Assembly: GCF_029255285.1 (NCBI RefSeq)
Contig: NZ_JAPUVI010000105.1
Location: forward strand, 150,038 to 214,037
Direction: 5' to 3'
DNA: 64,000 nucleotides
From: Accumulibacter sp.
GTDB taxonomy: Bacteria; Pseudomonadota; Gammaproteobacteria; Burkholderiales; Rhodocyclaceae
This document shows, in pieces, positions 28,381-37,695 of the stretch (its first letter is position 1; every line of letters starts with the position of its first letter). The notes beneath the pieces were generated by a model, which worked only from the letters and a program-made list of their open reading frames with translations, was not told where the DNA came from and ran no database searches. A program made the position numbers and the translations under genes.

Positions 28381-29408
28381 AGACAAAACTTGCCGTCAGT
28401 CTGTGGTCGGCGCTGCTCGGTGGCCTGCTGGCCTTGCCCGTTCACTCGCAGCCGGCGCCAGGGTTCAGTCAGGAGCCCGAGGTCAAGGCTTTCATCGTCG
28501 ACATGCATGAGCAGCACGGTTTCGACGTGGCACACCTGACGCGCCAGTTCGCCGCCATCCGGCCGAACGCGACCGTTCTGCGCGCCATCCGCCCACCAGC
28601 GGTGCCCGAGATGCAGCGCTCGTGGCAACGTTATCGCGAGCGCTTCGTCAACAGCCGCCGGGTCGACGGCGGCCTGCGCTACTGGCAGAAACACGGCGCC
28701 ACGCTGCAGCGGGCCGAAGCGATTTACGGCGTGGCGCCGGAAATCATCGTCGCGATCATCGGCGTCGAGACCGAGTACGGCCAGAACATGGGCAGTTTCG
28801 GCGTTCTCGAGGCACTGGCCTCGCTCGCCTTCCACTACCCTCCACGGGCGGAGTTCTTTCGCGGCGAACTCGAGCAGTTCCTCCTGCTGGCGCGCGAGAA
28901 CGGCGTAAGCCCGCTAGACATCAAGGGTTCGTATGCCGGTGCAATCGGCATCCCGCAGTTCATGCCGGGCAGTCAGCGTCGCTTCGCGGTCGACTTCGAC
29001 AACGACGATCGCATCGATCTGCGCCATAGCAACGCGGATGCGATCGGCAGCGTCGCGCGCTATCTGAACCAGCACGGTTGGCAGAAAGGTGCCCCGGTTG
29101 CCGTACCGGCCAGCGTCAATGGCGATCCTGCGGCGCTGATTGCCGCCGGCATCAAACCGACGCTGCGCATACGCGAACTCGCCAGCCAGGGGGTCGTCGC
29201 CGACAGCCGGATGTCCCCGGCCGATGCCGAAAAACCGGCAGCGCTGATCGATCTCGTCAGCCCCGGAGCGCCCACCGGCTACTGGCTAGGCTTCGACAAT
29301 TTCTATGCGATTACGCGCTACAACCGCTCGAGCTTCTACGCGATGGCGGTTTTCCAGCTCGCCGAAGCGCTGCGCGAGGCGCGCCACGAACCGGCGGCGG
29401 AACGTTAG
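28377..29408 (+). CDS. mltB: Membrane-bound lytic murein transglycosylase B
   Basis: Cleaves peptidoglycan between MurNAc and GlcNAc with 1,6-anhydro formation. The 343 residues include a signal peptide (to about residue 22) and the catalytic Glu131 in GVETEYGQNMG. It lacks an obvious lipobox, so it may be a soluble SltB-type form. The start is a TTG at 28377, directly after AAGGAGAAGG and overlapping the upstream stop (TTGA). Its stop overlaps the convergent rpoS by 4 bases. Linkage to a transglutaminase gene suggests envelope work. Confidence 0.9.
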   Translation: MKTKLAVSLWSALLGGLLALPVHSQPAPGFSQEPEVKAFIVDMHEQHGFDVAHLTRQFAAIRPNATVLRAIRPPAVPEMQRSWQRYRERFVNSRRVDGGLRYWQKHGATLQRAEAIYGVAPEIIVAIIGVETEYGQNMGSFGVLEALASLAFHYPPRAEFFRGELEQFLLLARENGVSPLDIKGSYAGAIGIPQFMPGSQRRFAVDFDNDDRIDLRHSNADAIGSVARYLNQHGWQKGAPVAVPASVNGDPAALIAAGIKPTLRIRELASQGVVADSRMSPADAEKPAALIDLVSPGAPTGYWLGFDNFYAITRYNRSSFYAMAVFQLAEALREARHEPAAER

Positions 29409-30352
29409 AACAAATTGTCCGAAGTGACGCCGCCGCGCCGGATGATGCGGCGAAGCTGGTCGAGAGCTTCGATCTGAATCTGGCGGACGCGTTCGCGAGT
29501 CAGATTCAGATCGAAGGCGATCTCCTCAAGGGTCGAGGTTTCGCCACCGCCAAGACCGTAACGGCGTTCGAGAACCTGGCGCTGTTTTTCGCCGAGTTGC
29601 CCGAGCCAGTGGCGCAACAAATCACCAAGTTCGTTCGTCTGCAGAAGTTCATCCGGATCGAGCAAACTGTCGTCGGCGATCAAATCGCCGACCGTCTGGC
29701 TGGGATCGATCTGCAAAGGTGCGTCAAGCGAGGCGATACGTTCGTTCAGCACCATAACGCGACGCACTTCGTCGACCGGCCGGTCGATCAGATGGGCAAT
29801 CCGGTCAGCGCAAATGTCCCGCCCGTCGGCCGATTCGAGATGGCGAATGGCGCGCAGTACCAGGTTGATGTCCTTGACCACGTGCACTGGCAGGCGAATC
29901 GTTCGCGACTGGTTCATGATCGCGCGCTCGATACCCTGCCGGATCCACCAGGTGGCGTAGGTCGAGAAACGGAAGCCGCGCTCGGGATCGAATTTCTCGA
30001 TCGCGTGGATAAGGCCGAGGTTTCCCTCCTCGATCAGGTCGAGCAGCGGAACGCCCCGGTTCAGGTAGTGCTTGGCGATATTGACGACGAGCCGCAGGTT
30101 GTGCTCGATCATCTTCTGTCGCGCCGCGAAGTCTCCGGCACGCGCTCGCCGGGCCCACTGGATCTCCTCGCCCGGAGAGAGCAGCGGCTTGGCGCCGATG
30201 TCGTTCAGGTAATGCTGGGTGACGTCGTTGAGCAGTTCCGCCTCTGGCGACGCGGGAGGGCTTTCCAGCTCACGCGGCGGCAGTTCGACCGAGAACTCCG
30301 GCGCCTGGAAGTCTTCCAGAAGATCGGGCTCGCGGTCGAAATCGTCCGCCAT
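29405..30352 (-). CDS. rpoS: RNA polymerase sigma factor RpoS (sigma38)
   Basis: Stationary-phase and general stress sigma factor. The 315 residues hold regions 1.2, 2 (with the -10 binding WWIRQGIERAI segment), 3 and 4 (C-terminal HTH with TRERVRQIQ). It ends the operon surE-pcm-nlpD-rpoS, its classical place. An upstream TTG at 30358 overlaps the nlpD stop as TTGA and is an alternative start, but the ATG six bases on is the likelier one. Confidence 0.95.
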   Translation of the reverse strand: MADDFDREPDLLEDFQAPEFSVELPPRELESPPASPEAELLNDVTQHYLNDIGAKPLLSPGEEIQWARRARAGDFAARQKMIEHNLRLVVNIAKHYLNRGVPLLDLIEEGNLGLIHAIEKFDPERGFRFSTYATWWIRQGIERAIMNQSRTIRLPVHVVKDINLVLRAIRHLESADGRDICADRIAHLIDRPVDEVRRVMVLNERIASLDAPLQIDPSQTVGDLIADDSLLDPDELLQTNELGDLLRHWLGQLGEKQRQVLERRYGLGGGETSTLEEIAFDLNLTRERVRQIQIEALDQLRRIIRRGGVTSDNLF

Positions 30353-30354
30353 GA

Positions 30355-31338
30355 TCAACGCGGCGGCAGGTACTTGAGCGGGTCCACCGGCTTGACCTGG
30401 CGCCTGACCTCGAAGTGCAACTTAACTTGGTCGGCATCGGTGTTGCCCATCTCTGCGATCTTCTGTCCCTTGTTCACACTCTGGCCTTCTTTCACCAGTA
30501 CGTTCTGGTTGTGCGCGTAAGCCGTGACATAGTTGTTGTTGTGCTTGATGATCACCAGCTTGCCGTAGCCACGCAGACCGGTGCCACTATAGACGACCTT
30601 GCCGCCGCTGGCCGCCAGCACCGGATCCCCAGCCTTCCCAGCAATGTCGATACCCTTGTTGCCGCCCTCGCTGAAGGTGCCGATCAACTTGCCGCTGGCC
30701 GGCCAAGCCCAGACGATTTCCTCGTTGCCTGCGGCGACCTCGCCGGCCGGCACTTCGGGCTGGGCCTCGGGCCGGCTTTCTGCGCGCACGGCGGGCTTAG
30801 CTTCCGGCTTGGCCTCCGGTTTCGCGTCGACCTTCGCGACCGGCGACACCGCCGCCACCGCTTCGGCGGGCTTCTGTTGCGCCGCGGCCTGCGCCCGCGC
30901 CAGCGCCTGATCGGAGTAAGGCTCTTTACCCGCCTTGGGCTCGCGCTTGAGTGTCTGGCCAGCACCGTCGAGCGAGCGCTGCTCGACCGGCGATGCCGTT
31001 ACCACCGGCCGGACGGTCGCCGTATCGGCGCTGGGCACCGCTCCCGGAGCCTTGACCCGCAACACCTGACCGACCAGGATCCGATTCGGGTTCTCGAGCG
31101 CGTTCCAGGCGACCAGATCCCGATAGTCGACCCCTTGATCGAGCGCGATCGAATACAGCGTGTCACCCTTCTTGACCAGGTAACCGTCCTTGCCGACGAT
31201 CGCGGTGGCCGCCGATGGCGTTGCCACTTGACCGCCACGCTCGATCATGGGTACCGGTGTTTGGCCGGCGCAGCCCGCCAAAAGCAGCGCCAAGGTCAGC
31301 ATCAGCCCGGGTCGGGTGAAAAGCCATTGATCCTTCAT
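30355..31338 (-). CDS. nlpD: LysM/M23 lipoprotein, NlpD
   Basis: An envelope protein that activates amidases during cell division. The 327 residues comprise a signal peptide with lipobox LLAGC (Cys23), one LysM motif (about 50-95), a repetitive Lys/Pro/Ala linker and an M23 domain (about 213-322). The M23 domain retains the final HFEVR histidine but appears to lack the full metal set, as in other activating NlpD proteins. Its ends overlap pcm and rpoS. In known cases an rpoS promoter lies inside nlpD. Confidence 0.94.
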   Translation of the reverse strand: MKDQWLFTRPGLMLTLALLLAGCAGQTPVPMIERGGQVATPSAATAIVGKDGYLVKKGDTLYSIALDQGVDYRDLVAWNALENPNRILVGQVLRVKAPGAVPSADTATVRPVVTASPVEQRSLDGAGQTLKREPKAGKEPYSDQALARAQAAAQQKPAEAVAAVSPVAKVDAKPEAKPEAKPAVRAESRPEAQPEVPAGEVAAGNEEIVWAWPASGKLIGTFSEGGNKGIDIAGKAGDPVLAASGGKVVYSGTGLRGYGKLVIIKHNNNYVTAYAHNQNVLVKEGQSVNKGQKIAEMGNTDADQVKLHFEVRRQVKPVDPLKYLPPR

Positions 31339-31991
31339 TCGACTCCCGACAATAGCGGAACAAAACGAACGGTATCGAGACGCGTTTCGACATAGCCCTC
31401 GGTGCGATGTTCGATCAAGGCGAGATATTGTGTCGCCCCGCCGAGCGGCAGGATCATCCGGCCGCCCGGCGCCAGTTGCCGCAACAAGGGAGGCGGCACG
31501 CGCAACGCCGCGGCGGCGACAATGATCGTATCGAAAGGCGCCGCTTCCGGCAGACCGAGTTGCCCATCGGCGTGCTTCAGGCGTACATTCAGTTGCTTGA
31601 TCGCGCGCAGATTGAGTCTGGCCTTGGCCAGCAAGGGCTCGATGCGTTCGATGGCATACACCTCGTCGGTCAGTTGCGCGAGAACAGCCGCCTGGTAGCC
31701 GCAGCCAGCACCGATCTCCAGCGTCTTGCCGAGCTGCCGGCCAGCGCGCAGGGCTTCGATCATGCGCGCCACGACGTAGGGCTGCGAAATCGTCTGCGCA
31801 AAGCCGAGCGGCAGGGCGGTATCCTCGTAGGCACGCGAGGCGAGCGCTTCTTCGACAAAGGCATGGCGCGGCACGGCGGCGATTGCCGCCAGTACCTCCT
31901 CGTCGCTGATGCCCTGTTCGCGCAGCCGCTCGATCATGCGCGTCCGCGTGCGCTGCGAGGTCATCCCGAAACCGAAAACGGCGCCACTCAT
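31335..31991 (-). CDS. pcm: Protein-L-isoaspartate O-methyltransferase
   Basis: Methylates isoaspartyl residues in aged proteins so that they can revert. The 218 residues carry the SAM-binding motif [14 protein letters not shown] near residue 90 and [11 protein letters not shown] near 66. Its ATG at 31991 overlaps the surE stop; an internal ATG at 31964 (MTSQRTR) is the family's usual start and may be the true one. Part of the surE-pcm-nlpD-rpoS operon. Confidence 0.95.
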   Translation of the reverse strand: MSGAVFGFGMTSQRTRTRMIERLREQGISDEEVLAAIAAVPRHAFVEEALASRAYEDTALPLGFAQTISQPYVVARMIEALRAGRQLGKTLEIGAGCGYQAAVLAQLTDEVYAIERIEPLLAKARLNLRAIKQLNVRLKHADGQLGLPEAAPFDTIIVAAAALRVPPPLLRQLAPGGRMILPLGGATQYLALIEHRTEGYVETRLDTVRFVPLLSGVE

Positions 31992-32731
31992 TGCGTCAGC
32001 CAGCCGCGCACCAGCGACAACTGCGCGTTGTGCGTCAGATCGATCTGCAAGGGTGTGACGGAAACCTGATCATTCTGCACGGCGTAGAAATCGGTACCTT
32101 CGCCAGCATCCTGCGCGGCGCCGGCGGCTCCGACCCAGTAGACCGTCTCGTTGCGTGGCGAAATCGTTGGTACCACCGGTTCTGCCTTGTGACGCTTGCC
32201 GAGCCGCGTAACGACGAAACCACGCAGCCGATCGTAGGCTACGTCGGGGACGTTGACGTTGAGCAGCACGGGCTCGTTCAGCGACTGCTTCTGCAACAGG
32301 CCGACCAGTTCGCAGGCCACTCGTGCCGCTGTCGCGAAATGCTCGCCAACCTTACTGCAGAGCGAAATCGCCAACGACGGAACGCCGAGCAGAAAACCCT
32401 CGGTAGCCGCTGCGATGGTCCCCGAATAGATTGTATCGTCGCCCATGTTGGCGCCAATGTTGATCCCGGAAACCACCATGTCCGGCAGTTCGTCGAGCAT
32501 CCCGGTAACCGCCAGGTGGACGCAGTCGGTCGGCGTGCCATTGACGTAATAGAAGCCGCTCGCGGCGCGCCTTAGCGAAAGAGGGCGGTCCAGGGTCAGC
32601 GAATTGCTCGCCCCACTGCGGTCGCGTTCCGGCGCAACCACGGTAATCTCCGCCATCTCCGACAGGGCGCGCGCCAAGTGGTCGATCCCCGGCGCGAAGT
32701 AGCCATCATCGTTACAAAGCAGGATCCGCAT
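31988..32731 (-). CDS. surE: 5'/3'-nucleotidase SurE
   Basis: A survival nucleotidase acting on nucleoside monophosphates. The 247 residues begin with [15 protein letters not shown], the metal-binding NDDG motif of the family (Asp9-Asp10), and include SGINIGAN near residue 91. The start at 32731 gives the canonical N-terminus. First gene of surE-pcm-nlpD-rpoS. Confidence 0.96.
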   Translation of the reverse strand: MRILLCNDDGYFAPGIDHLARALSEMAEITVVAPERDRSGASNSLTLDRPLSLRRAASGFYYVNGTPTDCVHLAVTGMLDELPDMVVSGINIGANMGDDTIYSGTIAAATEGFLLGVPSLAISLCSKVGEHFATAARVACELVGLLQKQSLNEPVLLNVNVPDVAYDRLRGFVVTRLGKRHKAEPVVPTISPRNETVYWVGAAGAAQDAGEGTDFYAVQNDQVSVTPLQIDLTHNAQLSLVRGWLTQ

Positions 32732-33178
32732 AAACCGTCCACAAACGTCCACCAACACCGGTTGCCAGGCACGAAAACCGACAGCCTGCCGCCTATCTTC
32801 CTTGCTTGCCAGTGCGGCCGCTGAAACCCTGCGGGACAAGCATCGGTCCCGGCCGGCCGCCAGCCATCGACAGCAGCTGCTTCCGCTTGGCGCTCCAAGA
32901 GCCTTGTCAGACGACGCTCGGATTCGCCAAAAAACTCTCTAGAACAGGGTCTTGCGACGGCAAACGACAGCCGGTCCTCAGCCTTGCCGAGGCCCGCCCG
33001 AATTATAACCGTCTCGAGCCGGCGCTGAGAACAGACTTCTCTCTGGCCCTTCTCGCCAGCGCTCAGGCAAGGCTGCTTGCCAGCGAATGAAGGATTTCCG
33101 CAATCCCGCGCCAAGTCGCTCAACTTCGCCGCTCGGCTGCCGATTAAGGACTCACACGGCAGCCCTGCAGAAATTTTC
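32732..33178. other. Long divergent gap before flagellin
   Basis: About 450 bases between surE and the sigma28 promoter. Tandem CGTCCAC elements occur near 32736-32755, close to the surE ATG. No credible ORF: open frames on both strands lack ribosome sites and family resemblance. It probably holds the surE promoter, which I could not place. Confidence 0.5.
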
Positions 33179-33205
33179 TAAAGTTCCTTTTCGGGTGGTC
33201 GTAAA
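33179..33205 (+). promoter_or_regulatory. Sigma28 (FliA) promoter of flagellin
   Basis: TAAAGTTC (33179-33186), an 11-base spacer and GTCGTAAA (33198-33205). The consensus is TAAAGTTT-N11-GCCGATAA: the -35 half matches seven of eight bases, the spacing is exact and the -10 half matches five of eight. It lies 106 bases before the flagellin ATG. Confidence 0.75.
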
Positions 33206-33310
33206 AGTAGTTGTCAGCGAAGAAATCGCCACACAGGATGGGCCGGCAGCCACCGCTTCAGGCGGTGCACCGCAACCCGAAGTCACTTTCATCATAGTAG
33301 GAGAAGGAAA

Positions 33311-35059
33311 ATGCCCCAAGTCATCAACACCAACGCTGCCTCGCTGAATTCGCAACGCAGCCTCAACACCTCGCAAGCTTCGCTGGCGACCTCCCTGCAG
33401 CGCCTGTCGTCGGGCCTGCGTATCAACAGCGCCAAGGACGACGCCGCCGGTCTGGCGATTTCGACCCGCATGGCTTCGCAGATCAGCGGCCTGAACCAGG
33501 CGTCGCGCAACGCCAACGACGGCATTTCGCTGGCCCAGACGGCCGAAGGCGGCCTGCAGAGCATCACCGACTCGCTGCAACGGATGCGCGAACTTGCCGT
33601 GCAAGCGGCCAACGCGACCAACACCGCGACCGACCGCGCCGCCCTGCAGCAGGAAGTCGACCAACTGGTGCAGCAGATCAACACCGTCGCCGGTCAAACC
33701 GCGTTCAACGGCGTCAAGGTACTCGACGGCACCTTCAACTCGCAAGCCTTCCAGATCGGCGCCAACAGCGGCGAATCGATTTCGATCAGCTCGATCGCCA
33801 GCGCCAGAGCCGATGCCCTCGGCGTCGGAACGACCTCCTCGTACGAGACCAAGCTCGAGAAATCCGTCACTGCCGGCGCCATCGCCGCGGGGGGCATCAC
33901 GGTCAACGGCTACGGCGTCGGGCCGTCGGTTTCCGACGGCGTTTCCAGCACGGTCACGGTCACCGGTATCGCGGCGACGACGACCGGGGCCCTGGTTGAC
34001 GGCGATCTGAAGATCAACGGCGTTTCCGTCGGCGCGGTCGTTGCCGGGGCCGACGCCACGGCACAAGGTGCGGCCGTGGCGACGGCGATCAACACCGTGA
34101 CCGCCACCACCGGCGTGACCGCTTCGGCCTCCGCCGGCGTGCTGACGCTTTCCTCGATGGATGGTCGCGACATCAAGATCGAAATGACCGGCACGGCGAC
34201 CGACACCGAAACCGGGCTGACCGCGGGAACGACGAAAGCCGGAGCCGACAGCGCCATCGCCAAGGCGGCGGCGTTCAACACGGTCACCGGGCAGACCGGC
34301 GTCTCGGCCGTCGCCACGGCGACCACGGTGACCAGCGGGGCGATCAGCGCGACGACGGCGGTGGCCGGCGACACGACCAACTACATCAAGATCAACGGTG
34401 TCAAGCTCGGTGCGATCGCCGCCGGTGCCGACGCGGCAGCGCAGGGCAACAACGTCGTCGCGGCGATCAACGCGGTATCGAACCAGACCGGGGTCAGCGC
34501 GACCTTCGACAATGCCAGCAAGAAGGTCAGCCTGACCGCCGCCGACGGCCGCACGATCAGCGTGCAGACGGCGGGCGCGGCGGCCGCTAACAACACGGGC
34601 TTTGCCGCGACAACCATCACTCACACCTACGGCGGCATCAAACTGACCTCGAACAGTAGCGCGGGCATCACCGTCGGCGGCGCGAACATCGCCACCACCG
34701 GTCTGACCGGGGGCTATACCGCTGCCACCGCCACCTTCGGCGCCGGCATATCGAAGGTCGATCTGACGACCGCGAGCGGTGCGGCGAACGCCATCGCGAC
34801 GATCGACTCGGCTTTGGCCAATGTCAACTCCAGTCGGGCGAATCTCGGTGCCGTGCAGAACCGCTTCAGCAGTGTGGTGAGCAACCTGGCAGCGACTTCC
34901 GAAAACCTGTCGGCTTCGCGCAGCCGCATCGTCGATGCCGACTTCGCGGCCGAAACCGCCAACCTGACGCGGGCTCAAATCCTGCAACAGGCCGGTACCG
35001 CCATGCTCGCACAGGCCAATTCGCTGCCGCAGAACGTTCTCTCGCTGCTCCGCGGATAA
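33311..35059 (+). CDS. fliC: Flagellin with duplicated variable domain
   Basis: The 582-residue filament subunit. The conserved N-terminal D0/D1 helices (residues 1 to about 170, [10 protein letters not shown] at the start) and the C-terminal D1/D0 helices (about 490-582) flank a variable region. That region holds two copies of a Flagellin_IN-like unit, at about residues 231-300 and 357-425; both contain KINGV and an (A)AxAGADA run. Ser/Thr/Ala-rich, so open to O-glycosylation. Preceded by AGGAGAAGG. A SPINDLY-type transferase gene lies 4 kb downstream. Confidence 0.96.
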   Translation: MPQVINTNAASLNSQRSLNTSQASLATSLQRLSSGLRINSAKDDAAGLAISTRMASQISGLNQASRNANDGISLAQTAEGGLQSITDSLQRMRELAVQAANATNTATDRAALQQEVDQLVQQINTVAGQTAFNGVKVLDGTFNSQAFQIGANSGESISISSIASARADALGVGTTSSYETKLEKSVTAGAIAAGGITVNGYGVGPSVSDGVSSTVTVTGIAATTTGALVDGDLKINGVSVGAVVAGADATAQGAAVATAINTVTATTGVTASASAGVLTLSSMDGRDIKIEMTGTATDTETGLTAGTTKAGADSAIAKAAAFNTVTGQTGVSAVATATTVTSGAISATTAVAGDTTNYIKINGVKLGAIAAGADAAAQGNNVVAAINAVSNQTGVSATFDNASKKVSLTAADGRTISVQTAGAAAANNTGFAATTITHTYGGIKLTSNSSAGITVGGANIATTGLTGGYTAATATFGAGISKVDLTTASGAANAIATIDSALANVNSSRANLGAVQNRFSSVVSNLAATSENLSASRSRIVDADFAAETANLTRAQILQQAGTAMLAQANSLPQNVLSLLRG

Positions 35060-35090
35060 GCGCATACTGAGTCAAACAGCGGTAAGATCG

Positions 35091-35122
35091 GGGGCGCGCT
35101 CGCGGTAACGTGAGCGCGCCCC
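35091..35122 (+). terminator. Strong GUAA-tetraloop hairpin after flagellin
   Basis: Eleven perfect pairs (GGGGCGCGCTC with GAGCGCGCCCC) extend to fourteen with a G-U wobble and close on GTAA, a GNRA-type loop. No T run follows, so it may be a Rho-dependent or 3' stabilising structure rather than a standard terminator. It would separate abundant flagellin mRNA from flaG. Confidence 0.65.
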
Positions 35123-35148
35123 GGTGACTCTTCACCAAGGAGCACAAG

Positions 35149-35520
35149 ATGAACATTCAACCCACTGCCGTCTCTCTGCCTCCCCAGGTCAACCCGGTGG
35201 TCAGCAGTGCGGCGCGTGAACTCAACAGATCGCCCGGTGACAGCACGGCCAAAGGTACCGAGTCCTCTCGCCCGTCGCTGCGCGTTCAGCCAGCCGACCG
35301 GCAGGAGGTCGAAGCGGCGGCCAGAAGCGTTCGCGAGTTCGTCCTGCCGATCAACAGCAATATCGAATTCAGCGTCAACGAGGACACCGGGCAACTGGTG
35401 GTCAAGATCATCGACCGCACCACCAAGGAGGTGATTCGCCAGATGCCGTCGGAGGAGATGATCGCCATCGCCAAGACGCTGGATAGCATCAAGGGGCTGT
35501 TCGTCAAACAGACGGCCTGA
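35149..35520 (+). CDS. flaG: FlaG family protein
   Basis: A 123-residue protein whose C-terminal half (about residues 60-118) carries the FlaG signature: IEFSVNEDTGQLVVKIIDRT, then RQMPSEEM. FlaG affects filament length in several bacteria. The N-terminal part is Ser/Pro/Arg-rich and variable. It lies between fliC and fliD, its usual place, with AAGGAG 7 bases before the ATG. Confidence 0.92.
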   Translation: MNIQPTAVSLPPQVNPVVSSAARELNRSPGDSTAKGTESSRPSLRVQPADRQEVEAAARSVREFVLPINSNIEFSVNEDTGQLVVKIIDRTTKEVIRQMPSEEMIAIAKTLDSIKGLFVKQTA

Positions 35521-35568
35521 AAATACGCGGCGCAAGGCGTTTCCCGCCTGTAGCCGCCGGAGAAGAAC

Positions 35569-36984
35569 ATGGCAATTTCCTCGCCGGGCCTCGGCTCGAA
35601 CCTCGACGTCAATAGCATTGTCAGTCAGTTGATGGCGCTCGAGAAACGGCCATTGACGGAACTTGCAAAGAAAGAAGCCGGGCTGCAGGCCAAGATCTCG
35701 GCGCTCGGTTCGCTGCAGGGTGCGATCTCGGCGCTGCAGACTGCCGCCGGCAACCTCGTACCGGCCAGCGGAACGACGGCCACGCAGAAGTTCTCGGTCT
35801 TCAAGAGCGCCGTCAGCGATGCGACGATCGCTTCGGCCAGCACCTCGTCGAGCGCCGTGGCCGGCACCTACAGCCTCGAGGTGACGCAACTGGCGAAACA
35901 ACACAGCATTGCCACGTCGACTACGGCCACCCCTTTCTCGGGTACGGACGGTACGCTGCCGACGGGTGGCACGCTGACTCTCTCGCTCGACACGGTCCCC
36001 GCTGGAACCTCGCCGACCAAGACGACCGACATCACTCTCGCCGACGGCGCCACGCCGGAGCAGGTTCGCGACGCGATCAACAATGCCAGCGCCGGCGTCT
36101 CGGCCGTGGTCATCAATGGTGTGGCCGGCAAACAGTTGGTGCTCACCGGAGACACCGCCGGCAGCAACCAGTTCATTCGCCTGTCGGGAATCGCCGGGCT
36201 GGCCTACAACCCGAACGACGCGCCGGCACCGACCGATGCCTTTGTCCAGTCGCAGGCCGCGCAGGGGTCCAGTTTCAAGCTCAACGGAATTGCCGTGACC
36301 GCCGCGACGAACACGGTTACGACAGCGCTCGATGGCGTCACGCTGACCCTGCTCAAAGGTCCCGAAGCGCCCGCCACCTCGCTCAGCACGACGCTGACGA
36401 TCAGCAAGGACAACTCGAGCCTGACCAGCGGACTCAACGCCCTGGTCAAGGCGCTCAACGAATTCAACACGACGGCCAACAGTCTCGGCAGTTACAACCC
36501 GACGACCAAGGTAGCCGGCGCGCTCAATGGCGACAGCACGCTGCGCACCGCGCAGAGCAGCGTCCGCAATTCGCTCGGCGAGATTCCGTCGGCCCTCTCG
36601 GGCGCCACGCTGCAACGCTTGTCGGATGTCGGCGTCAGTTTGCAAAAGGACGGCAAGTGGACCGTCGACTCGAGCAAACTCACCAAGGCGATCAGTGAAA
36701 ACTTCAGCGGCGTCGCCAATCTGGTCGCCGCCTACAGCGCCAAGCTGAAATCCGCCGCCGACGGGCTGGTTGGAACCGATGGCTTGATTGCGGCACGCAG
36801 CGCCGGGCTGAATACCTCGATCAAGAGCCTCGACAAACAGTCCGACGTGATATCGAGCCGGCTGACCCAGATCGAAGCACGTTACCGCCGGCAGTTCACG
36901 GCTCTCGACACCCTGGTTTCGGGAATGACGACGACGAGCAACTTCCTGACGCAGCAACTCGCCAACCTGCCCACTTACGAATAG
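35569..36984 (+). CDS. fliD: Flagellar cap protein FliD
   Basis: Forms the filament cap on which flagellin polymerises. The 471 residues start with the GLGSNLDVNSIVSQLMALE signature. A central variable part with a hook-IN motif and a C-terminal coiled segment follow. Overall length is normal for the family. Sits between flaG and fliS with a 9-base gap to the latter. Confidence 0.94.
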   Translation: MAISSPGLGSNLDVNSIVSQLMALEKRPLTELAKKEAGLQAKISALGSLQGAISALQTAAGNLVPASGTTATQKFSVFKSAVSDATIASASTSSSAVAGTYSLEVTQLAKQHSIATSTTATPFSGTDGTLPTGGTLTLSLDTVPAGTSPTKTTDITLADGATPEQVRDAINNASAGVSAVVINGVAGKQLVLTGDTAGSNQFIRLSGIAGLAYNPNDAPAPTDAFVQSQAAQGSSFKLNGIAVTAATNTVTTALDGVTLTLLKGPEAPATSLSTTLTISKDNSSLTSGLNALVKALNEFNTTANSLGSYNPTTKVAGALNGDSTLRTAQSSVRNSLGEIPSALSGATLQRLSDVGVSLQKDGKWTVDSSKLTKAISENFSGVANLVAAYSAKLKSAADGLVGTDGLIAARSAGLNTSIKSLDKQSDVISSRLTQIEARYRRQFTALDTLVSGMTTTSNFLTQQLANLPTYE

Positions 36985-36993
36985 GAGCACTGA

Positions 36994-37407
36994 ATGTTCG
37001 GCCATGCTCGCAATGCGATTTCAGCCTATCAGAAGGTCGGTGTCGACGCCGCGGTCGAGGTCGCCGACCCGCACCGGCTGATCCTGCTGCTTTTTGCCGG
37101 TGCCGAGGCGGCGATCGGCAAGGCGCGTGCCGCCATGCAGCAACAACAGATCGCGGCCAAGGGCGAAGGCATTTCCAAAGCCATCGACATCATCGCCAAT
37201 GGCCTCAAGGTGAGCCTCGACCTGGAAAACGGCGGCGAAATCGCCCAGCGACTCGATGCGCTTTATGATTACCTGGTACTTCGCCTGCTGCGTGCCAACC
37301 TGGACAACGACCTGCATGCTCTCGAAGAAGTTGCGGGTTTGCTGGAGGAGATTCACAGCGCCTGGCGCGAGATTTCACCGAACGCGCGACAACAGGCCGT
37401 GGCATGA
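36994..37407 (+). CDS. fliS: Flagellin export chaperone FliS
   Basis: A 137-residue helical chaperone that keeps flagellin unfolded before export. It shows the AISAYQKVGVDAAVEVADPHRLILLLFAGA-type N-terminal region of FliS (split here for brevity) and the expected four-helix pattern. Its stop overlaps the ATG of the FliT-like gene (ATGA). Confidence 0.94.
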   Translation: MFGHARNAISAYQKVGVDAAVEVADPHRLILLLFAGAEAAIGKARAAMQQQQIAAKGEGISKAIDIIANGLKVSLDLENGGEIAQRLDALYDYLVLRLLRANLDNDLHALEEVAGLLEEIHSAWREISPNARQQAVA

Positions 37408-37694
37408 ATTCCTCGCTGCCTTCCCTGGAGCGCCTGCTGGTGCTCTCCGAGGCGATGGCCAGCGCGGCGGCGGCCAGCGACTGGGAAGGACTGGCCGAAC
37501 GGGAAAGCGAACGCCGCACATTGGCCGACAGCCTGCCGCCCGCGCTGTTCGATGGCACTCCACCGTCGGCACGGGAGCACAGCCGCCGCCTGATCGAAAG
37601 TTGCCTGGCCTGCGATGCGCGAGTGCGTGGGCTCGTCGAAGCTCGGTTGCACGAGTTGAGCGTACTCTTGCGCGTGACGCCAATCGATCGCTGA
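37404..37694 (+). CDS. fliT: FliT-like flagellar chaperone
   Basis: A 96-residue helical protein directly coupled to fliS (ATGA). Size, place and helical pattern fit FliT, the FliD chaperone, although sequence similarity in this family is low, so the name rests mainly on context. The following gene starts one base after its stop. Confidence 0.65.
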   Translation: MNSSLPSLERLLVLSEAMASAAAASDWEGLAERESERRTLADSLPPALFDGTPPSAREHSRRLIESCLACDARVRGLVEARLHELSVLLRVTPIDR

Positions 37695-37695
37695 T

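Noticed and set aside
32596-33123. A 175-codon minus-strand frame upstream of surE
   Set aside because: It runs into surE in another frame and has no ribosome site or known domain.
33152-35065. A 637-codon open frame on the minus strand
   Set aside because: It is the antisense of flagellin; its Gly/Arg/Asp-rich product reflects the high GC of the sense gene.
34975-37005. A 676-codon open frame on the minus strand
   Set aside because: Antisense to flaG and fliD, both certain genes; no family resemblance.
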